Shown here in pieces: positions 33,424-41,966 of a DNA stretch of 64,000 nt; position 1 is the stretch's first letter; each line of letters begins with the position of its first letter. The notes under the pieces were generated by a model, which saw only the letters and a list, made by a program, of their open reading frames with translations, had not been told where the DNA came from and ran no database searches. Origin of the DNA: Acidobacterium sp049965615 (GTDB lineage Bacteria; Acidobacteriota; Terriglobia; Terriglobales; Acidobacteriaceae); NCBI GenBank assembly GCA_049965615.1, contig JBMFWD010000005.1:1-64000 (forward strand), read 5' to 3'. Made by a program: the position numbers and the translations under genes.

Positions 33424-35222
33424 CCCGCCTCCACATCCAGTCCCACCGCGCGCATCAGCTTCAACGCATTCGTCGTTTGCGCTACCCCGGGAACCAGCCT
33501 GTAGTCGAACACCAGTTCACCGTCGATGTAGTGATCCTCAAAATGATAATTCGCAGCCTTCCCATCAAGCCGCCCCACAATCTCCGTCAGCGCCAGGTCA
33601 TGCGTCGTTACAATCCCCACGGCCCCATGCTTCAGCAGCGTTCGCACCACCGCTTCGGTCCCCGTACGCCGGTCCTTTGAATTCGTTCCAGACAACAGCT
33701 CATCCAGCAAAAACAGCACCCGCGGTCCATGCTCCGCAAGGTCCTGCATCTGCTTCAGCCTTTGAATCTCAGAATAAAATCGCGACAATCCGCCCTGCAG
33801 CGAATCCAGCACGCAAATCGAAGCCGCCACCAGCAACTCACTCATCCGCAAACTTGTCGCGCACACTGGCGCGCCTGCCTGAGCCAGCACCGCATTCAAT
33901 CCAATGGCCCGCAGCAGCGTGCTCTTGCCCGCCATATTAGGCCCGCTGAGCATAATCAGTTGCTGCTCCCGATCCAGACGCACATCGTTCGTCACCGCCT
34001 TCTTCGCAGGCAGCAGCGGATGCCTCAGCCCCTCCGCCGCAAATAGCGGCCCGGCAGTTACAAATTCCGGATACGCATTATCCGGATGCTCCCAGGCATA
34101 GCAAGCCAGCGCATGCAGCGCCTCCATGTCGCCCTCAGCCATCAGCCACGCATCCACGCGCTTCCCGTGGCGTGAGCGCCACACATCCAGAAATCCCAGG
34201 CACACCGGCGTCCAGAACATAAACGCATCCAGAACCCGCACAAACATGTTGTGCCGAGACTCCAGCCACTGTATCCCACGGTTCAGCCTCTTCAGCGCCT
34301 GCGACGCACGCGCCCCATCCGTCGTCAGCCCTGCCTGCAGCTTCTGCAACATCGGCGCGGAAAACACCTCCTGCTCCATCCGCTCCATCACCGCAAGCAG
34401 CAGTGGCAGCTCTTCCGCCGCGGACTCCGCTGCATCCGCATCCCCAAACAAACGCTTCCCGTAAAACACCATCAGCGAATAATTCAGCACACTCGTGCCA
34501 ACCAGAAACTCCACCGAGTGCGCCACACTCATTACCGCCAGCACAATGCCCAGCACCCACGCCGCCCCCAGTACCGGAGCCACCAGAAACGCGAACCACT
34601 TCGCCACCGCAGGCTCGCCCTCGCACCACGCCACCAGTTGATCCGAGCGGATCCCAGCCTCCATCTCGTCGCCGGCCAGCGCCATCTGCTCCCGAAACGC
34701 ATAACGCGGCGCAAGCTCCTTCACCGCCTCCTGCCGCTCCAGAATATAGTTCACCCGCACCGGCGCCATCAGCCACGCCGCCAGAGTCTCGCGCCCCGCG
34801 CTGGTCTTCGCAATCGAAATCAGTTCATACAATCCGCCCGCGCCAAACACATCCAGGTCCCGCGCATACAGGTGCTCGTCATGCAGAAACTCCTTCCCGC
34901 TCTGCCCGCTTCCCGCCCAGCGGTCTTCCATCCGCGCAACACCCTGCTGGTAATAGCGGATCCGCTGCTCGCAGCGCGCCAGTCGCTTCAACGTGCGCTC
35001 GTGCAGCACAAAGGCCGCTACCAGCACCGCCAGCACCACAACCAGCATCCACGCATCATGCGGCGCAAACCGCACCACCGTCGCGCTCAACACCACCAGC
35101 AACAAAAAAAGCGCAAGCTTCACGGCTACATACAGCCGATCGCTCCGTTTCAGGCGCGACTCTTCATCCTGCGCCTTGGCAAGCGCATCCCGGTAATAAC
35201 GCTGAGGCTCAAGAACGTCCAC
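33420..35222 (-). CDS. Membrane-anchored MutS-like ATPase
   Basis: 600 residues. The C-terminal third is a MutS ATPase: Walker A GPNMAGKSTLLRAIG, the Q-loop region LQGGLSRFYSEIQRLKQ, Walker B VLFLLDELLSGTNS, and THDLALTE with the switch His. The mismatch-recognition domain is absent. Instead there are hydrophobic pairs at about 31-50 and 57-73, and again near 208-255, so the protein should sit in the inner membrane with the ATPase in the cytoplasm. Members of this branch are annotated as MutS domain V proteins and have no known mismatch-repair role. It is translationally coupled to the ribokinase gene. Confidence 0.88.
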   Translation of the reverse strand: MDVLEPQRYYRDALAKAQDEESRLKRSDRLYVAVKLALFLLLVVLSATVVRFAPHDAWMLVVVLAVLVAAFVLHERTLKRLARCEQRIRYYQQGVARMEDRWAGSGQSGKEFLHDEHLYARDLDVFGAGGLYELISIAKTSAGRETLAAWLMAPVRVNYILERQEAVKELAPRYAFREQMALAGDEMEAGIRSDQLVAWCEGEPAVAKWFAFLVAPVLGAAWVLGIVLAVMSVAHSVEFLVGTSVLNYSLMVFYGKRLFGDADAAESAAEELPLLLAVMERMEQEVFSAPMLQKLQAGLTTDGARASQALKRLNRGIQWLESRHNMFVRVLDAFMFWTPVCLGFLDVWRSRHGKRVDAWLMAEGDMEALHALACYAWEHPDNAYPEFVTAGPLFAAEGLRHPLLPAKKAVTNDVRLDREQQLIMLSGPNMAGKSTLLRAIGLNAVLAQAGAPVCATSLRMSELLVAASICVLDSLQGGLSRFYSEIQRLKQMQDLAEHGPRVLFLLDELLSGTNSKDRRTGTEAVVRTLLKHGAVGIVTTHDLALTEIVGRLDGKAANYHFEDHYIDGELVFDYRLVPGVAQTTNALKLMRAVGLDVEAG

Positions 35223-35296
35223 TGCGACATTCTTTCACGGCGAAGCCTCACGCCTCACCCTCTCTCAATTGTCGATAGAAAATTTCTAACTTACGG

Positions 35297-36430
35297 CTAC
35301 ACTGCCACCGTAAAAGTATCTTCGGTCCGGGTCACAGAACGATACAGCGTATCTCGCTCCACCGGAACCCGGCCCGCTTCGGTAATCAGCCGCATCAGGC
35401 CTTGCCGCCGCAGACCCTGCGGAGTCGTCGCGCCGGCATCGTGGTAAATCTTCTCTTCCACCACCGTCCCGTCGATATCATCCGCGCCAAACCGCAACGC
35501 AATCTGAGCAATCTTTGGCGTCATCATCTGCCAGTACGCCTTGATGTGCGGAAAGTTGTCCAGCATCAGACGGCCCACAGCAATCTGCCGGATATCCGCC
35601 ATCCCCGTCGTCCGGGGCAGGTGCTCCAGCGGCGTGTTGTCCGGATGAAACGCCAGCGGAATAAACGTCTGGAACCCGTGCGTATCGTCCTGCAGCTCGC
35701 GCAGCCTCACCAGGTGATCCACCCGGTCTTCATCGCTCTCCACGTGCCCGTAGAGCATCGTCGCGTTCGACTTCAGCCCAAGCTGATGCGCAATCCGTGC
35801 CGTCTCCAGCCACTCGCTGCCGTCAATCTTGTGGTCGCAGATAATCGACCGCACGCGATCGGAAAAAATCTCAGCCCCGCCGCCCGGCATCGAGTCCACG
35901 CCCGCTGCCTTCAGCCGCTCCAGCGTCTCGCGAATCGTCAGCTTCGACCGCTTCGCAAAGAAAGCAATCTCCACCATCGTGAAGGCCTTGATGTGCACCT
36001 GCGGAAAACGCTGCTTCAGCCCGCGCACCAGATCCTCAAAATACTCCAGCGGTAAATCCGGATGCAGCCCGCCCACAATGTGAAACTCCGTCACCGCCTC
36101 CGTGTATCCGGAGGCCGCCGTCTCCCACGCCTGCTCCAGCGCCATCGTGTACGAGCCTTCCGTACCCTTCTTGCGCCCAAACGCGCACAGCTTGCACGCT
36201 GCCACGCAAACATTCGTCGGATTGATGTGGCGGTTTACATTAAAATACGCCACGTCCCCATGCATCTTTTCGCGAACATAATTCGCCAGCCAGCCCACCG
36301 CCAGAATATCCGGAGAGCGATAAAGCGCGACACCATCCTCAAACGAGAGGCGCTCGCCGCTCAGCACCTTCTCCGCAACCGGCCGAAGGCGGTTGTCATC
36401 CGTCACAAATGCATGTACCTGGCTTGCCAT
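35297..36430 (-). CDS. mqnE: Aminofutalosine synthase (radical SAM)
   Basis: Radical-SAM enzyme of the futalosine route to menaquinone. It joins the product of chorismate dehydration (MqnA) with SAM to give aminofutalosine. The [4Fe-4S] ligands are C76, C80 and C83 in NVCVAACKLC. EFHIVGGLHPDLPLEYFEDL and SNATMLYGHVESDEDRVDHL are typical of MqnE; the related CofH and MqnC differ here. Length (about 377) is normal. A GTG one codon upstream is possible. No other mqn gene is in the window. It lies 74 bases upstream of the MutS-like gene and may share its transcript. Confidence 0.9.
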   Translation of the reverse strand: MASQVHAFVTDDNRLRPVAEKVLSGERLSFEDGVALYRSPDILAVGWLANYVREKMHGDVAYFNVNRHINPTNVCVAACKLCAFGRKKGTEGSYTMALEQAWETAASGYTEAVTEFHIVGGLHPDLPLEYFEDLVRGLKQRFPQVHIKAFTMVEIAFFAKRSKLTIRETLERLKAAGVDSMPGGGAEIFSDRVRSIICDHKIDGSEWLETARIAHQLGLKSNATMLYGHVESDEDRVDHLVRLRELQDDTHGFQTFIPLAFHPDNTPLEHLPRTTGMADIRQIAVGRLMLDNFPHIKAYWQMMTPKIAQIALRFGADDIDGTVVEEKIYHDAGATTPQGLRRQGLMRLITEAGRVPVERDTLYRSVTRTEDTFTVAV

Positions 36431-36573
36431 CACTTATATGATACTGCAGCCGGCCCTTTCGATTCCTGCTTCGTGACTGCATCAAAATACTTACACGACA
36501 TACTTTCATGCCGCTGTTACACTCATGAAATATCTTCGGACACCGTCTCCAGCCGTTACCTTAAGGGACACGA

Positions 36574-37107
36574 TTGCGCACTGCCAAGCTCATCCTCTGC
36601 ACCCTCCTGTCGCCTCTCACGCTGCTTCCTATCGCAGCGCAAAAGGCTCCGCCGGCCGCGCACTTCCCCACCGTCACCTCCTACAACCTCGCCAAGGCCA
36701 AAGTCACCCTTCCCGCTGCCTTCAGCGCAAACCGCAACCTGCTGCTCATCTCCTTCGACACCGGAGACACCCCTGAAATCGACCGCTGGGTCACAGCCGT
36801 GCAGTCCCTCAGCCGCCTCCACAACAGCCTCGACTACTACCTTCTGCCCATCTCAGAGCAAAAAAATCCCCTCTACCGCTGGTGGGACAACTCCGCCATG
36901 CGCAGCGACTTCACAGACCCCCAGCTCTGGCCCCGTGTCGTTCCGCTCTATCTCAATGAAAACCAGTTCCGCCGGCAATTGCAGATTCCTCGCAAAAGCA
37001 GCGTAGTCGTCCTGCTCACCGATCGCAGCGGTAACATCCTCTGGCGAGCCTCCGGCCCACCCGACCAGCAAAAGCTCGACGCCCTGCGCTCCCAGCTCCA
37101 CTCCTGA
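36574..37107 (+). CDS. Secreted thioredoxin-like-fold protein, function unknown
   Basis: 177 residues with a Sec signal (LILCTLLSPLTLLPIAAQ) and one globular domain. NLLLISFDTGDTPEIDRW and VVVLLTDRSGNILWRASGPPDQQKL follow the strand pattern of thioredoxin-like/ATP10-like proteins, but the CxxC pair is absent, so it is not a disulfide oxidoreductase. TTG start at 36574, with AAGGGA upstream. It stands alone between mqnE on the other strand and a convergent acetyltransferase gene. Confidence 0.65.
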   Translation: MRTAKLILCTLLSPLTLLPIAAQKAPPAAHFPTVTSYNLAKAKVTLPAAFSANRNLLLISFDTGDTPEIDRWVTAVQSLSRLHNSLDYYLLPISEQKNPLYRWWDNSAMRSDFTDPQLWPRVVPLYLNENQFRRQLQIPRKSSVVVLLTDRSGNILWRASGPPDQQKLDALRSQLHS

Positions 37108-37117
37108 TGCTTCGGCT

Positions 37118-37594
37118 CTACCCCTCGGCGCCGCCCGGCTCCAGCCTCTTTTCCATCACAAACGCGTCAATCCGGTCCAGGTAGTATCCTGCAATCCGCC
37201 CAATGCGCTCGTACCCCTCCCGATCGTAGAACGCCTGCGCGCCGTCATTGTCCACCGCCACTTCCAGCCGCACGCGGTCGATTCCCATCTCCCGCAGCCG
37301 CCGCTCCACCGCAAACAGCAGCGCCCTGCCAAGCCCTTTGCGCCGCATGCTGGCCGCCACGTCAATCGTCACAATATGGCCCACCCGCTTCTCGCCCTTG
37401 CGCCGCAACTCCGCAATGATGAACCCCACCATCGCCCCGGAAGTGCTCTCGGCAAGCAAGGCAATACTATGCGGCACGGAAAGAAACGCCAGGAGATCCG
37501 CCCGGGAATAAGCAATCCCCTCGGCAAAACACTGCTGGTCGAGTTGATAGAGAGACTCGAAATCCGACCGCTCTACGGCACGCAGTGTCCACAC
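37118..37594 (-). CDS. GNAT-family N-acetyltransferase (RimI-like)
   Basis: A 158-residue GNAT enzyme. The acetyl-CoA pyrophosphate loop is RRKGLGRAL (motif A), preceded by VGHIVTIDVAASM. ARRSTIGRGT-like confusion with other frames was excluded because the frame reads RLEVAVDNDGAQAFYDREGYERIG, the classic C-terminal GNAT pattern, here given split between residues 110 and 135. It resembles RimI, which acetylates ribosomal protein N-termini; the target here is unproven. The gene begins 8 bases before... the end of the propeller gene region lies upstream on the opposite side of a short gap, and the two are on the same strand but read separately. Confidence 0.78.
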   Translation of the reverse strand: MWTLRAVERSDFESLYQLDQQCFAEGIAYSRADLLAFLSVPHSIALLAESTSGAMVGFIIAELRRKGEKRVGHIVTIDVAASMRRKGLGRALLFAVERRLREMGIDRVRLEVAVDNDGAQAFYDREGYERIGRIAGYYLDRIDAFVMEKRLEPGGAEG

Positions 37595-37601
37595 GTTCTT
37601 G

Positions 37602-39596
37602 TCAGTGGCTCCTTATCTCCGCCATCGCACTGCTCTTCGTCGGGTTTTCCGGCTGCAATATCACGCCATTCATCGGTGACGCCGCCATCAATCTCCCCGC
37701 AAAAGCGTGCACAGAGTGCAGCCGCCAGCCCGAATCCCACCACTGCCAGGCCAGCGTATCCGGATCAATCGCATACACAAGGCTCGTAGCTCGCGACGTC
37801 ACCACCACGCGCCCCGTCACAGGGTTCCACGCGAGGCTCTCAATCTGGTTCGTTGGCAGCCTCTGGATGTCATGCCAGTCGCGCCCATTATCCGCGCTCC
37901 AGTAAACACCCTGCGGACCGCCAACCCATATCTTGCCCCCGGGTGATGTCGTCACCGCCGTAATCTGCGTCAAACTCGCGGGCCGCGTCAGCGGAAGCCA
38001 CGTCTTCCCACCATCCACCGAACGCCAGATCACCTCGAAGTCAGAGGCCAGCAGCGCCGACCCGTCTTTCCCCATATAGAAGAAATTCGCTCCATGCAGC
38101 ACTGGTCCGCGCCACACCTTCCCGCTGTCCGTGCTGCGGTACACACCTTCCGGAGTTTCCGCCAGCCAGTCACTGCCCGCTGTCAGCAAAGTGCTCACAC
38201 GTCCCGTAATTGGCTCCGGCCGCGAATCCTCCACGACCGTCTTGTCCATCGGGCGTCCGTTCTGCCGGTACTCCACAACTTTCTCATGCTCCGTGATGGC
38301 AGTCCCGGCGGCAACCCAGCCCTGCGCCGTCCACCGGAAAATCCCCCGGTCCGTCCCCGCCAGCAGCGTTCCATCGCTGCCCTGCGCCAGCGCAAACACA
38401 TCCCGGCGTCCCAGGCCCTCGCTCTGCTGCGTCCACGTCTGGCCGTTGTCGTTGGAGACATAAACGCCGCCATACTGCCAGCCATTCACCACCCCGGCAT
38501 AAATCCGCCCCGGGTGCTCGGCGTCCGTCAATATTGCCGCCACTTCCCGCCCAGAAAATCCCTGGTTCGACGTCACAAAGCTCTTCCCGCCGTCCTCGCT
38601 CGCCAGCACTCCGCCGTGGTCCGTCGCCATCAAAACATGCTCAGGATTGCGCGGGTCAATGTAGATGTCGTTGATCACGATGTACGGATTGGTCATTCGT
38701 TGCCACGACTCGCCCCCGTTCACCGTCTTGTACAAACCTTCCGTCGTCCCCGCGTACACCACCTTGCGGTCCTGCGGGTCTTCTTTGATCACCCGCGTCC
38801 GCCGCGCCGTTGTCGGAATCCCCTGCACCTTCCGGAACAATTCGCCTCCGTTGTAGGTCTTGTAAATCCCCGAGCACGAGCTCATGTAAAGCGTCTGCGG
38901 ACGAACCGGGTCAATCAGAATCGAAAATACGTCCGAATCCGTGATAATTCCCTCGTGAATATTGAACCAGTGCTTGCCCCCATCCGTCGTCTTCCACGGC
39001 AGATGCCACGTCCCGGCATACACCACGTCCGGATTCGTCGGATCCACCGCCACCGATTGCACGTTGATAATCTGCCCGCTGCCTGCAGGGCTGATCTCCT
39101 TCCAGTGCGCCCCCGAATCCTTGCTCTCGTACACGCCGGAAATCGTCCCGGCCACCAGAATATTCGGATCCGAAGGAGCCTGCGTCAGCGCCCGCACCGA
39201 CTGCCCATGCATGCCCGGAAATTCCTTCCAGGTCAGCCCCGAATCGTGGCTCACCCACACTCCGCCGCCAAACTTGTTCAGCCGCCACACGCCCGCATAA
39301 AGAATGTGTGGGTCCGCTGAATCCACAATCAGGTGATCCACCACCAGGTCTTCCCCGGTCACACCAATCCGCGACAGCCGCGACCACTGCGCGCCACCAT
39401 CCTCTGACTGGTAAACCCAGCCATTCGTCGTTCCCAGGTAGATGTGCGAGGCATGCGCTGGATCATACGCGAAACTCCGCGCATCGCCACCGTAGGGCCC
39501 TATCGAAAGCCATCGATTCGTTGCAGCATGAAGGGAAGAAAAGGTTGAAAAACAGCAAATCAGCAAGGCGTAGAAATACAAGGCACGAAACCGCAT
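37602..39596 (-). CDS. Secreted Asp-box (BNR/sortilin-like) beta-propeller
   Basis: An exported protein of about 664 residues with a signal peptide ending near SSLHA. It carries about ten Asp-box repeats (S/T-x-D-x-G-x-x-W): SEDGGAQW, SHDSGLTW, SKDSGAHW, TTDGGKHW, TVNGGESW, SNDNGQTW, STDSGKVW, SVDGGKTW and SADNGRDW among them. These build one or two beta-propellers, as in sortilin/VPS10 and sialidases, but no sialidase catalytic set is seen. It probably binds a glycan or protein outside the cell. An in-frame ATG at 39626 would add 10 residues before the signal. The acetyltransferase gene follows 7 bases after its stop. Confidence 0.85.
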   Translation of the reverse strand: MRFRALYFYALLICCFSTFSSLHAATNRWLSIGPYGGDARSFAYDPAHASHIYLGTTNGWVYQSEDGGAQWSRLSRIGVTGEDLVVDHLIVDSADPHILYAGVWRLNKFGGGVWVSHDSGLTWKEFPGMHGQSVRALTQAPSDPNILVAGTISGVYESKDSGAHWKEISPAGSGQIINVQSVAVDPTNPDVVYAGTWHLPWKTTDGGKHWFNIHEGIITDSDVFSILIDPVRPQTLYMSSCSGIYKTYNGGELFRKVQGIPTTARRTRVIKEDPQDRKVVYAGTTEGLYKTVNGGESWQRMTNPYIVINDIYIDPRNPEHVLMATDHGGVLASEDGGKSFVTSNQGFSGREVAAILTDAEHPGRIYAGVVNGWQYGGVYVSNDNGQTWTQQSEGLGRRDVFALAQGSDGTLLAGTDRGIFRWTAQGWVAAGTAITEHEKVVEYRQNGRPMDKTVVEDSRPEPITGRVSTLLTAGSDWLAETPEGVYRSTDSGKVWRGPVLHGANFFYMGKDGSALLASDFEVIWRSVDGGKTWLPLTRPASLTQITAVTTSPGGKIWVGGPQGVYWSADNGRDWHDIQRLPTNQIESLAWNPVTGRVVVTSRATSLVYAIDPDTLAWQWWDSGWRLHSVHAFAGRLMAASPMNGVILQPENPTKSSAMAEIRSH

Positions 39597-39665
39597 AGAT
39601 ACATTTTTCCATAGCGTGAGCCGCATTGCTCACAAAGACTGCAAAAGAGAATCTGATAAGCCAAA

Positions 39666-39692
39666 GGGCTGACCGGCATGACCGATCAGCCC
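39666..39692 (-). terminator. Terminator of OmpA-like gene 1
   Basis: An 11-base stem with one wobble pair (39666-39676 against 39682-39692). On the minus strand it is followed by TTTGGCTT. It lies 31 bases past the stop at 39723. Confidence 0.6.
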
Positions 39693-39722
39693 CGTGGCAT
39701 ACTGCTACACCGCAATCAACCC

Positions 39723-41375
39723 TTACATCTTCTTCTTGGGGGTTACCTTGTGGTGAATGTAGTGGTGGTGCATGGTCTCCGCCTTCAACGTGCTCATATC
39801 CACAGGCTCTGTCCCCTGGATATCGTTCTCGAAGTTGGCGCCCGCCGGCACAAGGTAGTCCTGGACTTCCTTGGAACCGGAGTTGCCGGTGCGCACCTGG
39901 ATGCGGCTGGCGTCAATGCCCTTGTCCTTCACCAGGTACTCCTTCGCGTTCACGGCGCGCCATGCAGCCTTCTGCGCTCCATCAGGCTCGCCGGGGCCGG
40001 CATTGCCAACCAGAACCAGGGTCGCATCCGGCTGACGCTGAGCATTCAGGGCCACATCGTCAAGGCAAGCCTTGGCAATGTTGTCCACGCGCGTCGGACG
40101 ATACTTGTCCTGGTTGAAGGTAATCGTGCAAAGCTTCTCGGTGTGCGGAGTCGGCGGCGGCGGCGGAGCCTGAATGTCCACTGTCGTCGTCGAAGAGGCC
40201 GTCTGACCCTTGTCATCCTGCACGTTACAGGTCACCGTCACAGCTCCAGACGGTGCGCCCGTCGTGGACAGCGTCGCCGTGTTGCCCGATCCGTTGATCG
40301 TACCCGCGCTCGAAGAGAACGAGTAGGTCAGCGGACGATCCTGCGGACTCACGCCGGTCGCCGTGATCGTTGCATCCTGACCCGGCTGAACCGTCATCGG
40401 ATTCGCCACACAGCTCACTGTCGGAGGCTCAAACTGCTTCACCGTGAACATCGTGGTGCAGTCCGCGGACTGGCCGGCCTTGTCACCTTCCGTTACGTGA
40501 CCCATCACCTTGTAGGTGCCGGGCTGCAGGTCCGAAGTGTTGATCTTCGCCGTGGAATCAGAACTGTTGACCGTCACGCCCTGGCCCATCCAGCTGTACT
40601 TCGCCGTCTTCTTCGGATTCAGGTTGCTGGCCATGCCAGTCACCGTCACCTCACCACCCGGATACACCGAATCAGGGCTGGCCGAGCAGGAGTACGTCAC
40701 CGGCGGAGGAGGCACAAGGCTGCCCAGGTGCCACACAAGTCCGGTGCTAAGACGCGCAGTATTCGAATTTACACGGCCTCCAAACACCTGCTGCGGACCG
40801 TAATCGGCGTGAAGATATTCGTAATCAGCCTGGAAAAGACGCAGCGACAGGTGATGATGGAAGAACGGAAGACCGTAGTCCAGACCGCCGCCAACCGTCA
40901 GTGCAGGACCCCACGTGTAGGAATGAGCCACAAATGGTTCGGCATTGGGTCCGCCGACACGAGCCGCGCCCGCGAGCGCATGCGCAAACGGCGTCATCCC
41001 CGACATGGGATAACGTCCGATCAGGCCAGCCTGAATCGTCGAAATGCCGTCGTTCCGGCCATCCGGCGAATTCTCGTACTCCACCTGTCCACCAAGGTAG
41101 CGGTTGAAGTAATAGGCCACACTGCCAATCGCTCCCTCGTTGATCGAAGAAAGACGATCGACATAAGGGCCGGTCGGCGTCTGCGTCGTGACCGTGGCGT
41201 GAGGCGCCAGGTACGAATAACCGGTAAAGATATCGATCCGGGATGGGCCTTGCTGCATGGGCGCAGCTGGCATTGAAGATTTGGAACTCTGCCCGAAGAG
41301 AGCTGTAGTGCCAAACAGCGCGACACAAGCAACCAGCAGAATTCGAATCACATTACTCGACGGACGAGAATTCAT
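39723..41375 (-). CDS. OmpA-like outer-membrane protein, paralog 1 (degenerate C-terminus)
   Basis: 550 residues: signal peptide to about 28 (LLVACVALFGTTALFGQ), an outer-membrane barrel-like domain (about 35-215), two Ig/PKD-like domains (YSCSASPDSVYPGG..., SCVANPMTVQPGQ...), a PPPPPTP hinge, and a C-terminal OmpA-like fold. In that last domain the peptidoglycan-binding Asp block is changed: LVLVGNAGPGEPDG where paralog 2 has LTGHADIRGSA. Anchoring to the wall may therefore be lost. The tail is His/Lys-rich (HHHYIHHKVTPKKKM). The start at 41375 follows GGAGG; an upstream 42-codon extension is spurious. It is a tandem duplicate of the next gene. Confidence 0.87.
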   Translation of the reverse strand: MNSRPSSNVIRILLVACVALFGTTALFGQSSKSSMPAAPMQQGPSRIDIFTGYSYLAPHATVTTQTPTGPYVDRLSSINEGAIGSVAYYFNRYLGGQVEYENSPDGRNDGISTIQAGLIGRYPMSGMTPFAHALAGAARVGGPNAEPFVAHSYTWGPALTVGGGLDYGLPFFHHHLSLRLFQADYEYLHADYGPQQVFGGRVNSNTARLSTGLVWHLGSLVPPPPVTYSCSASPDSVYPGGEVTVTGMASNLNPKKTAKYSWMGQGVTVNSSDSTAKINTSDLQPGTYKVMGHVTEGDKAGQSADCTTMFTVKQFEPPTVSCVANPMTVQPGQDATITATGVSPQDRPLTYSFSSSAGTINGSGNTATLSTTGAPSGAVTVTCNVQDDKGQTASSTTTVDIQAPPPPPTPHTEKLCTITFNQDKYRPTRVDNIAKACLDDVALNAQRQPDATLVLVGNAGPGEPDGAQKAAWRAVNAKEYLVKDKGIDASRIQVRTGNSGSKEVQDYLVPAGANFENDIQGTEPVDMSTLKAETMHHHYIHHKVTPKKKM

Positions 41376-41488
41376 ACGTCTATCCTCCGCACAACGGAAA
41401 TCAGAATTTAAAAGTTCGGAACTACTCGAGGCAACGTTTCGCATTTCTTTTATGCGCGTAAAGCATTGCAAGACCTGGCAGAAACACT

Positions 41489-41516
41489 TACATACAACCA
41501 ACTACGTTAGAGTCAA
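41489..41516 (-). promoter_or_regulatory. Candidate sigma-70 promoter of OmpA-like gene 1
   Basis: Minus-strand TTGACT (41511-41516), 16 bases, TATGTA (41489-41494). It lies about 115 bases upstream of the start codon at 41375. Confidence 0.5.
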
Positions 41517-41912
41517 TCAGCCGGATTGAGTTGCCTGACCAACTGTGCATTTTTTTCCTCGCAGCACCGATGTGCACTCGTTCGGCTGCTTACTGGATTC
41601 CCCAAAGGTATTCCCTGAGAAGAGTCACGCCCCGGGCCTACCCAACTACAATAAGACAAAGAAAACAAAAACGCTACCGCAAAATGAGCGGGGAACACTC
41701 AGAAGCCATGCCGCTCACCTCGCTCTTCTCGAGTTTACTCCTCCAGCAAAGCCGGCAAACCGATCCCACCTATCGCTCCGCTTCCGTCTCCATTCTTACA
41801 CGCCGGTTCCGTAATTTTGGCATCCGAGACTCCCGACAGCAATCAATTTCGTGGACTTTTTACCACACCTGAATGCCCCCAGACGTACAAAATTGCCCGA
41901 CCCTAAAACCTA

Positions 41913-41940
41913 AGGACTGGCCGACAATCCGGCCAGTCCT
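41913..41940 (-). terminator. Terminator of OmpA-like gene 2
   Basis: Perfect ten-base stem AGGACTGGCC (41913-41922) with GGCCAGTCCT (41931-41940). On the minus strand it is followed by TAGGTTTTAG. It lies 27 bases past the stop at 41967. Confidence 0.7.
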
Positions 41941-41966
41941 CAGTTCCTGCATTCAGTTCTGACTCT

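Larger units (their letters stand above)
41376..41966. other. Intergenic region between the OmpA-like paralogs
   Basis: It holds the promoter and about 110 bases of leader for paralog 1 at one end and the terminator of paralog 2 at the other. Small open frames within (41531-41872, 41545-41814) have no ribosome sites and are not called. Confidence 0.55.
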
